This document shows positions 7,494 to 16,463 of a stretch of DNA of 50,355 nucleotides, in pieces. The DNA is from Chloracidobacterium sp. CP2_5A. Lineage in GTDB: Bacteria > Acidobacteriota > Blastocatellia > Chloracidobacteriales > Chloracidobacteriaceae. Position 1 is the first letter of the stretch, and each line of letters opens with the position of its first letter. The position numbers and the translations under genes are program-made. Location of the stretch: assembly GCA_002254845.1 (NCBI GenBank), contig NKPT01000022.1:1-50355 (forward strand). The letters run 5' to 3'. A model generated the notes under the pieces. It ran no database searches, was not told the DNA's origin, and saw only the letters and a list, made by a program, of their open reading frames with translations.

Positions 7494-8819
7494 ATGGCGC
7501 GGCGGATTGAGCCGGCGCGTCGCCTGCGCGGGCGGGTTCGAGCGCCTGGCGACAAATCCATCTCCCATCGCATGGCGATGCTGTCCGCCATCGCCGAAGG
7601 GGAAACCGTAATCGAAGGCTATTTGACGAGCGCCGACTGTCTAGCGACCCTGGATTGCCTCGCGCGACTTGGCGTCTCCGTTCAAGTAACCGCGCAGGGC
7701 GTCAGGGTCGGCGGCGTCGGGAAGTCGGGCCTGCGGCCGAGCGCGGCGACGCTCGACGCGGTCAACTCTGGCACCACCATCCGCTTGCTGGCCGGCATTT
7801 TGGCAGGCCAGCCCTTTGAGACCGCGATCACCGGCGACGCCTCGCTGCGCCGCCGCCCGATGCGGCGCGTGATTGAGCCGCTGCGGCGCATGGGCGCGAC
7901 CATTGCCGCCGTGGACGACAACCTCGCGCCGCTGGTCATTCGCGGCGGCAAGCTTCAGGGCATCGTCTATGAATCCACAGTGGCCAGCGCCCAGGTGAAG
8001 TCCTGTCTTTTGCTGGCCGGGCTGTTCGCCTCCGGCGAAACAACCGTGATTGAGCCGATCCCGACGCGCGATCATACGGAGCGCCTGCTGGGCGCGTTTG
8101 GCGTCCCAGTCGTCGTGAGCGACGCAGCGCGCCGAGTTTCCGGCGATGACCAGTTGCGGAGTCCGGGGCGGCTGCGCGCGCCGGGCGACTTCTCCGCCGC
8201 CGCCTTCTTGCTGGCTGCCGGGCTACTGGTTGAAGACGCTTCGCTGTGCATTGAAGGCGTTGGGGTCAATCCCACTCGCGCCGGGTTGTTGACCGTGTTG
8301 CGGGAGGCTGGAGCGAGTATCGAAATTATGAATGAGCGATTGGAGGGTGGCGAGCCGGTCGGCGATTTGTCGGTGAGTCCAGCGACAGCGCGCCCGCGGC
8401 GACAGATGCGCCTGGAAGGCGCTCTGACCGCCAACGCGATTGACGAAATCCCTATCCTTTCCGTTTTGGGAGCCGCTTTTGGCGGTTTGGAGGTCGCTGA
8501 CGCGAGCGAGTTGCGCGTCAAGGAAAGCGATCGCCTCGCGCTGATCGCCCGCAACCTGCGCGCCATGGGCGTCGAGCTGGAAGCGCGCCCCGACGGGCTG
8601 ACGATTCCCGGAGGACAACGCTTTCGCGGCGCGGCCATCGAAACGGCCGGCGATCACCGAATCGCCATGGCCTTTGCCGTCGCGGCGCTGGTTGCTGAGG
8701 GACCTACCTTCATTGATGACCCCGCTTGCGTCAGCGTGTCGTTCCCGGGCTTCTTCACTGTTTTGGAACGGCTTCAGCGGCTGGGTTCTGGCGAAGAGAA
8801 GCGGTTGGCTCAGAGTTGA
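7494..8819 (+). CDS. aroA: 3-phosphoshikimate 1-carboxyvinyltransferase (EPSP synthase)
   Basis: 441 residues. It transfers the enolpyruvyl group of phosphoenolpyruvate to shikimate-3-phosphate in the shikimate pathway to aromatic amino acids, in the cytoplasm. Signatures: APGDKSISHR near the N-terminus, the LDAVNSGTTIRLLAG region, RRRPMRRVIEPL, and RVKESDRL with the catalytic acidic and basic residues toward the C-terminus, then GDHRIAMAF. I prefer ATG 7494 with GGAGG five bases before it. A GTG at 7470 overlapping the prkA stop would add eight residues without a good ribosome site. It sits between prkA and the sigma-54 regulator (two-base gap), so the three are probably co-transcribed. Confidence 0.95.
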   Translation: MARRIEPARRLRGRVRAPGDKSISHRMAMLSAIAEGETVIEGYLTSADCLATLDCLARLGVSVQVTAQGVRVGGVGKSGLRPSAATLDAVNSGTTIRLLAGILAGQPFETAITGDASLRRRPMRRVIEPLRRMGATIAAVDDNLAPLVIRGGKLQGIVYESTVASAQVKSCLLLAGLFASGETTVIEPIPTRDHTERLLGAFGVPVVVSDAARRVSGDDQLRSPGRLRAPGDFSAAAFLLAAGLLVEDASLCIEGVGVNPTRAGLLTVLREAGASIEIMNERLEGGEPVGDLSVSPATARPRRQMRLEGALTANAIDEIPILSVLGAAFGGLEVADASELRVKESDRLALIARNLRAMGVELEARPDGLTIPGGQRFRGAAIETAGDHRIAMAFAVAALVAEGPTFIDDPACVSVSFPGFFTVLERLQRLGSGEEKRLAQS

Positions 8820-8821
8820 AT

Positions 8822-10228
8822 ATGCCAAGGAAAGGCTCGCTGCTCGTCGTTGATGACGAGGAAATTATGCGCGATGTGCTGGAGACGCTGCTCTCCAGCG
8901 CGGGTTACAGCGTCAAGCTCGCTCGGACTGGCGAGGAAGGGCTGGAGCTTTACCGCGAGCAGGTCTTTGACGTCGTGCTGCTCGATGTCTCGATGCCGGG
9001 CATGGGCGGCTTGGCGACGCTGGACGCGCTGCTGACGCTCGACCCGGAGGCTGTCGCGGTCATGATCACGGCCTACGCCACGTTTGAGACGGCGGTCAGC
9101 GCCTGGCAGCGCGGCGCCTTCAACTGCATCCGCAAGCCGTTTGAAAACGAAGATATCTTGCGCGTTGTCGAGGCCGGCGTTCGCCGCCGCCGCAAGGACG
9201 AGGAACATGCTCAGCTCAAGCGCGCTCTGCAGCAGAGCGCCGACAAGCATGGCATTGTCGCCCGCAGCGCCGTTATGCGCGATATACTGGCGCTTGTCGA
9301 GCAAGTCGCGCCGGCGCGGACCACCGTGCTCATTCAAGGCGAATCGGGGACTGGAAAGGAGCTTATCGCCCGCGCCATTCACTTTGCCAGCCCGCGGGCG
9401 AAGACGGGGCAGTTTGTCCCGGTCAATTGCGGCAACATCCCGACGGAATTGCTTGAAAGCGAGCTATTCGGGCATACGCGGGGCGCTTTCACCGGCGCTT
9501 TCACGGCTAAAAAAGGGTTATTCGACATTGCCGATGGCGGCACGCTGTTTCTGGACGAAATTGGCAATATCTCCTTTGAAACGCAGAGCAAGCTGCTGCG
9601 GGTCATTCAGGAGCGGGAATTCATCCCGCTTGGCGAAACAACGCCCCGCCGCGTGGATACCCGAATTGTCGCCGCTACGAACCTGGATTTGAAGCAGGCT
9701 GTGACGGAGGGGAAGTTTCGGGAGGATTTGTTCTACCGCCTGAACGTCATCGCCATCAAAATGCCGCCCCTGCGCGAGCGCCCAGAGGACATTCTGCCGC
9801 TGGCGCGGCATTTCATTCGCAAATACAACGCAGAGAATCAGCGCCAGATGGTTGAGGACATTGACCCGGACGTGCTAGCGCTGCTCGAAGCCTATCCGTT
9901 TCCAGGAAACGTGCGGGAGCTTGAAAACGTCATCGAGCGAGCGGTTGTCATTTCGCGCTCGGATCATCTGTCGCTGGAGTGTCTGCGCGATGAAATTCTC
10001 AATCCGCCCGCGCGCCTCGCCGCGCCGTCTCTGTCGGATGGGCTGCTGCCCGCGCAGCTTGATGTCTCGCAAGGCATCCGCTTCTATGACGTGGTCGCTC
10101 AGTTCGAGATCGAGCTTATTCAGCGGGCCCTGGACCTGACGCATAACCATCAGAGCAAAGCCGCCAAGCTGCTTGGGCTTAACCCGACGACGCTCAACAG
10201 TAAAATCAAAAACTACAATATAAAGTAG
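8822..10228 (+). CDS. Sigma-54-dependent response regulator (NtrC/PilR type)
   Basis: 468 residues. The REC domain has phospho-acceptor D55 in LLDVSMPG and Lys in CIRKPF. The central AAA+ domain has Walker A GESGTGKE, the sigma-54 contact loop GAFTGA, and a Walker B in [11 protein letters not shown] Fis-type helix-turn-helix is at the C-terminus ([23 protein letters not shown]). It should activate sigma-54 promoters after phosphorylation. Start ATG 8822 lies two bases after aroA. The PilS-like kinase at 11935-13710 is the obvious candidate partner, though convergent and separated by the glycosyltransferase. I found no clear -24/-12 promoter in the window by eye. Confidence 0.93.
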   Translation: MPRKGSLLVVDDEEIMRDVLETLLSSAGYSVKLARTGEEGLELYREQVFDVVLLDVSMPGMGGLATLDALLTLDPEAVAVMITAYATFETAVSAWQRGAFNCIRKPFENEDILRVVEAGVRRRRKDEEHAQLKRALQQSADKHGIVARSAVMRDILALVEQVAPARTTVLIQGESGTGKELIARAIHFASPRAKTGQFVPVNCGNIPTELLESELFGHTRGAFTGAFTAKKGLFDIADGGTLFLDEIGNISFETQSKLLRVIQEREFIPLGETTPRRVDTRIVAATNLDLKQAVTEGKFREDLFYRLNVIAIKMPPLRERPEDILPLARHFIRKYNAENQRQMVEDIDPDVLALLEAYPFPGNVRELENVIERAVVISRSDHLSLECLRDEILNPPARLAAPSLSDGLLPAQLDVSQGIRFYDVVAQFEIELIQRALDLTHNHQSKAAKLLGLNPTTLNSKIKNYNIK

Positions 10229-10251
10229 CCTTTCCGCGTATTGTGAAGAAC

Positions 10252-11886
10252 ATGACAACGCTTTTTATGTGGAAAAAGACTTTCTCGGTCATGCTTGGGA
10301 AAGTTATTCTGGATATTCCTGGCCTGGAAAAATTTACCCGGACAAACAATATAAGTTATCTTTACACGCTTGATGCGCTGGATTGGACAATTTTTATTCT
10401 CTACTTTGGATTGCTTTCTATTCTTGCCATTTACGGACTATATCGCCTTCGCATCACCTATTTGTTCTTGCGCTACCACAGTTTTCAGCCAAAGCCAAAG
10501 TCAATGTTTAGCGAGGATAGCCTGCCACGGGTGACGGTGCAGCTACCGCTTTTCAACGAAATGTATGTGGTGGAGCGCCTTCTGGCCGCGTGCGCGGCCC
10601 TCGACTATCCGAAGGATAAGCTTGAGATTCAGATTTTGGATGACTCAGTTGACGAGACGCAAGCCATCGCCAAGGCGGCAGCGGATCGCTACGCCGCCGA
10701 GGGGCTGGATATTGTTTACCTTCATCGAACGAATCGAGCGGGCTTCAAGGCCGGCGCTTTGGGCGAGGGGCTGGCGGTTGCCAAAGGGGAGTTCATTCTG
10801 ATTTTTGACGCTGACTTTCAGCCCAAGCCAGACTGCATCCGTAAGATGATTCACTATTTTACGGAACCGCGCGTCGGCGTCGTTCAGTTCAGATGGAGCC
10901 ATCTCAATGCGGATTACAACCTGCTCACCCGCGTTCAAAGCGTTATGCTCGACGGGCATTTTGTCATCGAGCATACCGCGCGGCACCGGAGCGGCGGCTT
11001 CTTCAACTTCAATGGCACAGCCGGCATGTGGCGGCGCGAGGCGATTGAGTGGTCAGGCGGCTGGCAGGCGGATACGCTAGCCGAGGATACCGATCTCAGC
11101 TACCGGGCGCAGCTTTTGGGGTGGAAGTTTGTTTATGTTCTTGACGAGGATGTGCCGGCGGAGCTTCCGGTTGACATTAACGCTTTCAAAGTTCAACAGC
11201 GCCGCTGGGCGAAGGGATACACGCAGGTGGCCCTCAAGATTCTGCCGCGCCTGGGCGGGCTGAGCCTGCCGCTTCACGCGAAGATTGAAACTTTCTTTCA
11301 TTTGTCGGGCAATTTTATCTACCCGCTGATGATTTTGTTTCACCTGCTTCACTTTCCAGTCCTGATTGTTCGCTATAATCAAGGTCTCTTCCATCTCATG
11401 CTTTTGGACATGCCGTTTTTAGTGCTCTCAACATTTTCAGTCACTTCATATTATTTCATTTCGCTCAAAGAGTTGCATGGCCGGCGGTGGAAAGATCTGT
11501 TGATGATTTATTTGGCTATGTCAATTGGCGTCGGCATTTCAATCAGTAACGCAAAGGCTGTTTTGGAAGCTCTTTTGGGTATTCAAAGCGGCTTCATAAG
11601 AACCCCCAAGTATGCTATTGAACGAAATGAAAAGGGACACAGCTGGCAGCGGAAGAAATACCGTAGGACAATGGGCTGGCTGCCCTTGCTCGAAATTGCG
11701 ATGACGGCGTATTTCCTGCTGACAATCGCCTATGCCATTCACAGCGAGATGTGGGGCGTTTTGCCGTTTCTTTCCATTTTCGTCATTGGCTACGGCTATG
11801 TCGGCGTGGCATCGCTTCTCAACGGGCTTGGCGTGAAGAGCGCCAGGCCCGCGGCTGGCAGCCGACTCTCGCCGGTGGCCGAATAG
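10252..11886 (+). CDS. Membrane GT2 glycosyltransferase (cellulose/mannan synthase-like)
   Basis: About 544 residues. An N-terminal membrane segment (DWTIFILYFGLLSILAIYGL) precedes the GT2 catalytic domain. This has the first Asp in ILDDSVDET, the DAD-type metal site IFDADFQP, the acceptor-site Asp in AEDTDLSYRAQ and the processivity motif QQRRWAKG. Several hydrophobic C-terminal segments follow. This is the layout of processive membrane synthases (CESA/CslA-like), which extend a beta-linked polysaccharide from UDP- or GDP-sugars and export it. The product cannot be told from sequence. It follows the sigma-54 regulator by about 23 bases and may be its co-transcribed output. The start is uncertain: GTG 10243, ATG 10252 and ATG 10267 are in frame and none has a strong ribosome site. 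Base composition falls in the membrane-encoding parts. Confidence 0.87.
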   Translation: MTTLFMWKKTFSVMLGKVILDIPGLEKFTRTNNISYLYTLDALDWTIFILYFGLLSILAIYGLYRLRITYLFLRYHSFQPKPKSMFSEDSLPRVTVQLPLFNEMYVVERLLAACAALDYPKDKLEIQILDDSVDETQAIAKAAADRYAAEGLDIVYLHRTNRAGFKAGALGEGLAVAKGEFILIFDADFQPKPDCIRKMIHYFTEPRVGVVQFRWSHLNADYNLLTRVQSVMLDGHFVIEHTARHRSGGFFNFNGTAGMWRREAIEWSGGWQADTLAEDTDLSYRAQLLGWKFVYVLDEDVPAELPVDINAFKVQQRRWAKGYTQVALKILPRLGGLSLPLHAKIETFFHLSGNFIYPLMILFHLLHFPVLIVRYNQGLFHLMLLDMPFLVLSTFSVTSYYFISLKELHGRRWKDLLMIYLAMSIGVGISISNAKAVLEALLGIQSGFIRTPKYAIERNEKGHSWQRKKYRRTMGWLPLLEIAMTAYFLLTIAYAIHSEMWGVLPFLSIFVIGYGYVGVASLLNGLGVKSARPAAGSRLSPVAE

Positions 11887-11934
11887 CCCGCGCCGCGCAG
11901 GCGGCCGCCTGGACCGGTCGCTTAGCCCGGACGG

Positions 11935-13710
11935 TCACTTGGCAGGCGGCGCGGCTGCTTGCGCCGGCGACTCCCTGGAAGGTGGAAAAGAAGGCGCCGG
12001 GATGCCGCTTGGCGTTCGCCGTATTGCTAACCGCGAATCGGCAGGCGCCTCGCTCTTTGGCGGCGCCGACTGCGCGACGCGCGGGAGCGTCACGACAACT
12101 TCCGCGCCGCTCGCGCCATCGACGCGATTGCCAATGGCAATGCGCCCGCCGTGATCTGACAGGATTTGATAGACAATCGCCATGCCGAGCCCCGTGCCGC
12201 CCTCGCGGCTTGAGTTAAACGGCTCAAATGGGCGCTCCAGGCTGTCTTGCGGGAAGCCCGTTCCGCTATCGGTCAGGCGAACTTCGATTTGTTCAGCCTG
12301 TGGCGTGATGACAATGCTGAGCTTGCCGCCATTGGGCATCGCTTGAATGGCGTTGCGCGCTAGATTCCAGATCACTTGCCGGATCTGATCGCTATCCGCC
12401 ACGATCGTTGGCAAATCCGGCGGAGACTGGAGCGCGATTTCATGATCGGGCCGCATTTCAGGGCTATGTCGCAGCAGGGAAAGCGTGTCGCTGATGAGTT
12501 GCTCAAGGTTGACGGTGACGAGTTGCAGCGACCGCGGACGGGCGTACTTGAGAAAATCCTCGATAGTGTGATTGAGGCGGTCCGACTCGCGCAAAACGAT
12601 GCGCATCAGCTTCGACTGCTCCTGGTCAAGCTCAAGCTCCGATTGGAGCATTTGGATAGAGCCGCGCATGGCGGCGAGCGGGTTGCGGATTTCATGCGCG
12701 ATGCCGGCCGCCATCTTGCCTAGCGCAGCCAGCCGATCCTGACGGCGGATTTCTTCCTCCAGCTTGAGAATCTCGGTGAGGTCCTGAAAGGAGAGGACAT
12801 AACCCGTCGCGTCGCCGGATTCGGTTGTCAAAGGCGACACGGCAAAGCCGAGGCGCAGGGCGCGCCCGTCGGCGGCCCGGCAGTCAGCTTCAAATCGGCG
12901 AAAATCCTCTCCCGGCAGAGAAGCGGGCAAAAGCTCCGGGCCGAGCCTGTGGCGTAGCTCGTCAAACACCTCTCCCAGGTGCTGGCCGCGGACGTCTTTC
13001 GCCCGGTAGCCGGTGATTTCCTCGGCGGCGCGGTTGAAGGTCACGACGCGCCCTTTCAGGTCGATGGTGACCAGCCCGCTTTTGACGCTTTCCACAATGC
13101 GCTCGTTGAAAGCCCGCAGCTGCGCCAAGTCGCGGGCGGCGGCTTCCAGCTCAGCGTCGCTGCGCCGCAGACGCTCGGCAAGTTGTCCGCCCAGCACCGT
13201 CAGCGCCAAAATGGCGACCACATACAGGAGCGGATTGTTTTGCAAATACCGCTCGTTTTGCTCGACGATCGCGTAGCCGCCAACCAGCAAGCCGACTTTG
13301 AATGACACGATCAGCCCGACGTAGGCCAGCGCGCAGGCGATGCCGATGGCGATCGCGCCGACGCGCGGCAAAATCATCGCCGCCACGAAAACGATGACCA
13401 GATAGAGCGGCGCGAGCGGAAAGGCCGAATCGCGCATCTGATAAGTCAGCCACGTGACTGCCGCGACATCGCCTGCCAACTGAACGTAGCCTTGGAGCAG
13501 ATACTGCTCGGACATCCGCAGCCAAGTGAAATAGGCGACCGACAGGAACCCGACGACAACCGCCAGCCAGACCAGCGGCTGGGGGTTGATGTCGGCATTT
13601 GCCCAGGAGCTGTCGGAGCGCGCCATGGCGACGGCTAGCGCAAGCAGCGTCGAGATGACGACCAGCCGCGAAACGATCAGGTTGCTGAGGCGGGCGTAAA
13701 GCGGGTTCAT
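11935..13710 (-). CDS. PilS/NtrB-type sensor histidine kinase
   Basis: 591 residues. About six hydrophobic segments lie in residues 1-175, then a short coiled coil, a PAS domain (about 200-315, NERIVESVKSGLVTIDLKG), the dimerisation/phospho-acceptor box with H339 in AHEIRNPLAAMRG, and an HATPase domain with N, G1 (DSGTGFP) and G2 (GGTGLGMAIV) boxes. A Pro/Ala-rich tail ends the protein. Six membrane segments plus PAS plus this H-box is the PilS plan; PilS signals to PilR to control pilin. The likely partner is the regulator at 8822-10228. ATG 13710 overlaps the TGA of the upstream phosphopantetheinyl transferase as ATGA, so translation is coupled, which chose this start over an upstream in-frame one. 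Confidence 0.9.
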   Translation of the reverse strand: MNPLYARLSNLIVSRLVVISTLLALAVAMARSDSSWANADINPQPLVWLAVVVGFLSVAYFTWLRMSEQYLLQGYVQLAGDVAAVTWLTYQMRDSAFPLAPLYLVIVFVAAMILPRVGAIAIGIACALAYVGLIVSFKVGLLVGGYAIVEQNERYLQNNPLLYVVAILALTVLGGQLAERLRRSDAELEAAARDLAQLRAFNERIVESVKSGLVTIDLKGRVVTFNRAAEEITGYRAKDVRGQHLGEVFDELRHRLGPELLPASLPGEDFRRFEADCRAADGRALRLGFAVSPLTTESGDATGYVLSFQDLTEILKLEEEIRRQDRLAALGKMAAGIAHEIRNPLAAMRGSIQMLQSELELDQEQSKLMRIVLRESDRLNHTIEDFLKYARPRSLQLVTVNLEQLISDTLSLLRHSPEMRPDHEIALQSPPDLPTIVADSDQIRQVIWNLARNAIQAMPNGGKLSIVITPQAEQIEVRLTDSGTGFPQDSLERPFEPFNSSREGGTGLGMAIVYQILSDHGGRIAIGNRVDGASGAEVVVTLPRVAQSAPPKSEAPADSRLAIRRTPSGIPAPSFPPSRESPAQAAAPPAK

Positions 13711-14456
13711 AGGCGATCCCGTCCGGGCCAAGCAAAGCTCAAAACCTCAATTCGCTCGCCTCGCTGGCGCTCGACGACCAGCGCGCCAACAGCGCTGGAC
13801 TGCGAAACATCCTGCGTTAGCCAGCGGCATCCCTGCGCGTCCCGTATCGTGAATCGGCCTGAGCCGGCAGCGCAAGGCATTTCCAAGCGAAGCAGTCGCC
13901 GCAGCGCGGCCTGCCCGCTCGCCTTGAGAAACGCTTCCTGGCGCGTCCAGCACCGCTGAACCGCTCGCGGGCGCTCGTCCTCCGGCAGCGCCCAGAGCCG
14001 CTGAAGCTCGCTTTTGGGCAGGCACCGACGGGCGATGGCGAGCCATCGCCTAGGCTGACCTAGGAGCTCGACATCTGCGCCAACCCGGCGACCGTCAGCC
14101 ACGGCGAGCAGTCCCGCGTCGCCGGCGTGGGACAGGCTAAACGAGATGCGCGGGGCATCCGGGAGATAGGGCTTGCCATTGCGCTGATAGGCCAAACGTA
14201 GCGCCTGCGGCGGCATCCCAAGATACCCGGCCAGGATGCGGCGCAGACCGGCGCGGCCAAGGCGAAAGCGGCTCGCCGCGCCTGGTCGGCGCAGTCGCTG
14301 CGCCCGCAGGCGCTCGTCAGGGCTGAGAATGTCATCGGATCCGCCCTCGTCCAGCGGCGACAGCTTGAGCCACCACAGGTGCGCCGTCGCCGGCCACAGG
14401 GGCGGCCAGTCCGCGGATGGAGTTGCCGATTTCGGCGTAGTTTGGTTTAACACCAT
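13707..14456 (-). CDS. 4'-phosphopantetheinyl transferase (Sfp type)
   Basis: 249 residues, the two-lobed size of Sfp/AcpT-like enzymes. It moves phosphopantetheine from coenzyme A to a serine of carrier proteins. Visible motifs: FSLSHAGDAGLLAV, then GADVELL with the metal-binding Asp and Glu, and WTRQEAFLKASG (family consensus W-[TS]-x-K-E-A; here Gln replaces the Lys). No polyketide or non-ribosomal peptide synthase lies nearby, so it may serve fatty-acid carrier protein. Its stop overlaps the kinase start by ATGA. ATG 14456 is preferred over TTG 14465. The promoter must lie in the 42-base divergent gap with the PHA synthase-like gene. Confidence 0.85.
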   Translation of the reverse strand: MVLNQTTPKSATPSADWPPLWPATAHLWWLKLSPLDEGGSDDILSPDERLRAQRLRRPGAASRFRLGRAGLRRILAGYLGMPPQALRLAYQRNGKPYLPDAPRISFSLSHAGDAGLLAVADGRRVGADVELLGQPRRWLAIARRCLPKSELQRLWALPEDERPRAVQRCWTRQEAFLKASGQAALRRLLRLEMPCAAGSGRFTIRDAQGCRWLTQDVSQSSAVGALVVERQRGERIEVLSFAWPGRDRL

Positions 14457-14498
14457 TGCTGTCAAGCTTCATCCTGAAAACCTGACTTTGATTACACC

Positions 14499-15656
14499 AT
14501 GTCGCTGCTCATTGCTGAACGCTTATTCGCCGCGCTGCTTGGCGAGCCGACCGGGCCGCTTTACGAAGATGGCTACGTCGGTCAGCGTCAGGGCCGAGCC
14601 AGCCCGGCGCGCCCGCTCCGCTATGAGCTTCTGCTTGATGCGCCGACGCTCAAGCTCCGCCGCTACCTGCCGTTGCGCCGCCCGCGCCCCCTCATTCCGG
14701 TCCTGCTCGTGCCGCCGCTGATGGTGACAGCCGACGTTTTCGACTTGCACCCGAAGCGCAGCCTGGCGCGCTATCTCGTTGAGCGGGGCTATGATGTGTT
14801 CTTGCTTGACTACGGCAAGCCGCAAGCCCGCGACCGGCGCTTGTCGCTGGGGCGGTATGTCGAGCGCCGCCTGCAGGCTGGCGCGCGGATGGTCAAGCGG
14901 GTTACGGGGAGCGACGAGCTGTCGCTGGTCGGATACTGCCTGGGCGGAATTTTCGCCAACTGCTACGCGGCGCTCCATCCGCGGGCCGGCATCCGCAACA
15001 TCGTCACGATTGGCACGCCGACGGATTTCTCGGCGCTGCTGCTCCAGCGCGTCCTGGCTGGCGTTTCTCGGCAGCCTTTGGAGACGCTAGCCGCCCGCTA
15101 TGGCTATATCCCGGCCGCCGTTTGCAACGCTTCATTTCACCTGCTGCACCCCGACGCCATCCTGCGACGCCCGGCGGAGTTTTGGCGCAGCTTGAGCGAT
15201 CCCGACTTTGCGGCGGCGCCGCGCCCCGACGGCGGGCGAAACCTGGAGTACGTCAACCTGACCGAAGCCGCCTTCCGGCAGTTGTGGCACAACCTTGTGC
15301 TCGGCAACGAGTTGATGAATGGTCAGTTCGCCATCGGTCGGCGGCAGGTCAAGTATGAGCGGATTCGCGCCGCCGCGTTGATCATTGCCAGCCGCGAAGA
15401 CCGCTTGGTCGCGCCGGCGGCCGTGACCGCTATCACGAAAAAGCTGACCGTCGCGGATGTCACGACGCGCTTTGTCAAGGGCGGTCACCTCGGCATGCTG
15501 ATTGGCTCGCGGGCCGAGCGCGCGTGGCGACTGACGGCGGAGTGGCTAGACAGTCGCTCGCGCCGACGAGCCGCGCCGAAGTCGGAGCCGGCCGAGGTCG
15601 TCCCGTTGCCGGTCGCCCCGACCCGGCCGCTGGTCGCCCTGCGCAAGGTCTCGTAG
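14499..15656 (+). CDS. Class III PHA synthase-like alpha/beta hydrolase
   Basis: 385 residues. The fold and motifs match poly(3-hydroxyalkanoate) synthase subunit PhaC: the lipase-like box GYCLGG with Cys at residue 147, Asp in SREDRLV at 301, and His in GGHLGML at 330. The Cys-Asp-His spacing is nearly that of class III PhaC of Allochromatium (149, 302, 331). The enzyme would polymerise 3-hydroxyacyl-CoA. Class III enzymes need PhaE, and no PhaE-like gene is adjacent. The next gene is a crotonase, which could handle the acyl-CoA. The last 35 residues are a polar Pro-rich tail. It could also be a PhaC-related acyltransferase with another product. Confidence 0.75.
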   Translation: MSLLIAERLFAALLGEPTGPLYEDGYVGQRQGRASPARPLRYELLLDAPTLKLRRYLPLRRPRPLIPVLLVPPLMVTADVFDLHPKRSLARYLVERGYDVFLLDYGKPQARDRRLSLGRYVERRLQAGARMVKRVTGSDELSLVGYCLGGIFANCYAALHPRAGIRNIVTIGTPTDFSALLLQRVLAGVSRQPLETLAARYGYIPAAVCNASFHLLHPDAILRRPAEFWRSLSDPDFAAAPRPDGGRNLEYVNLTEAAFRQLWHNLVLGNELMNGQFAIGRRQVKYERIRAAALIIASREDRLVAPAAVTAITKKLTVADVTTRFVKGGHLGMLIGSRAERAWRLTAEWLDSRSRRRAAPKSEPAEVVPLPVAPTRPLVALRKVS

Positions 15657-15677
15657 CCCGGCGTCTTGGAGTCGCGC

Positions 15678-16463
15678 ATGGAGAGGGAAGCGCGCCGCGA
15701 AACTGTGACCTACGAAGTCTGCGCTGGCATCGCCGTTGTCACGCTTCAGCGACCTGAAGCGCGCAACGCCGTGGACGACCCGACGGCGGCGGCGCTGGAC
15801 GCGGCTTTTGAGCGTTTTGACGCGGACGACGCCTGCGCGGTCGCCGTGTTGACTGGCGCGGGCGGGCATTTCTGCGCTGGGGCCGACCTCAAGGCCGTGG
15901 CAGCCGGCGCGCGCGTCAACCTTCGAGAAACCGGCGTCGCGCCGATGGGTCCGACGCGGCGGCGGCTGTCCAAGCCGGTCATCGCCGCTATCGAGGGCTA
16001 CGCCGTCGCGGGCGGGCTGGAGCTGGCGCTCTGGTGCGATTTGCGAGTGGCCTCTGAAACCGCCGTCTTCGGCGTGTTTTGCCGCCGCTTTGGCGTTCCG
16101 CTCATTGACGGCGGGACGGTGCGCTTGCCGCGGCTGATTGGCTTTGGACGGGCGATGGATTTAGTTTTGACGGGGCGCCCAGTGCCGGCCGAGGAAGCGC
16201 TGGCAATTGGACTCGTCAATCGTCTCTGCCTGGAAGGCGGGGCGCTTCGCGCCGCGCTTGAGCTGGCGCAGGCAATAGCCGCCTTTCCTCAAGCCTGCCT
16301 GCGCGGCGACCGGCTATCCCTTTACGAACAGTCCGAGCTGGGTTGGGTCGAGGCGCTTCAAAACGAGTTTCGGCGCGGACTCGCAACGCTGGCGTCCGGC
16401 GAGACGCAGGCCGGCGCGCGGCGCTTTGCGGAAGGCGTTGGTCGTCACGGAGTCTTTGAATGA
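15678..16463 (+). CDS. Enoyl-CoA hydratase/isomerase (crotonase) family protein
   Basis: 261 residues. Crotonase fold with the oxyanion-hole segments HFCAGADLKAVA and GYAVAGGLELALWCDLRVAS, then the FCRRFGVPLIDGGTVRLPRLIG region. In canonical enoyl-CoA hydratase two Glu residues hold the water. Here the first position lies in GLELALWCD and the second region reads PLIDGGT, so the acid set differs and the exact reaction cannot be named. ATG 15678 has GGAG six bases upstream; a TTG at 15668 would add a few residues. The stop overlaps the next gene's ATG as ATGA. Placed after the PHA synthase-like gene, it may feed or drain hydroxyacyl-CoA, though the (R)-specific hydratases used for PHA are of another fold. 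Confidence 0.85.
   Translation: MEREARRETVTYEVCAGIAVVTLQRPEARNAVDDPTAAALDAAFERFDADDACAVAVLTGAGGHFCAGADLKAVAAGARVNLRETGVAPMGPTRRRLSKPVIAAIEGYAVAGGLELALWCDLRVASETAVFGVFCRRFGVPLIDGGTVRLPRLIGFGRAMDLVLTGRPVPAEEALAIGLVNRLCLEGGALRAALELAQAIAAFPQACLRGDRLSLYEQSELGWVEALQNEFRRGLATLASGETQAGARRFAEGVGRHGVFE

Noticed and set aside
11898-11911. Perfect 14-base palindrome CAGGCGGCCGCCTG between convergent genes
   Set aside because: No T-tract on either side and no loop, so not called as a terminator.
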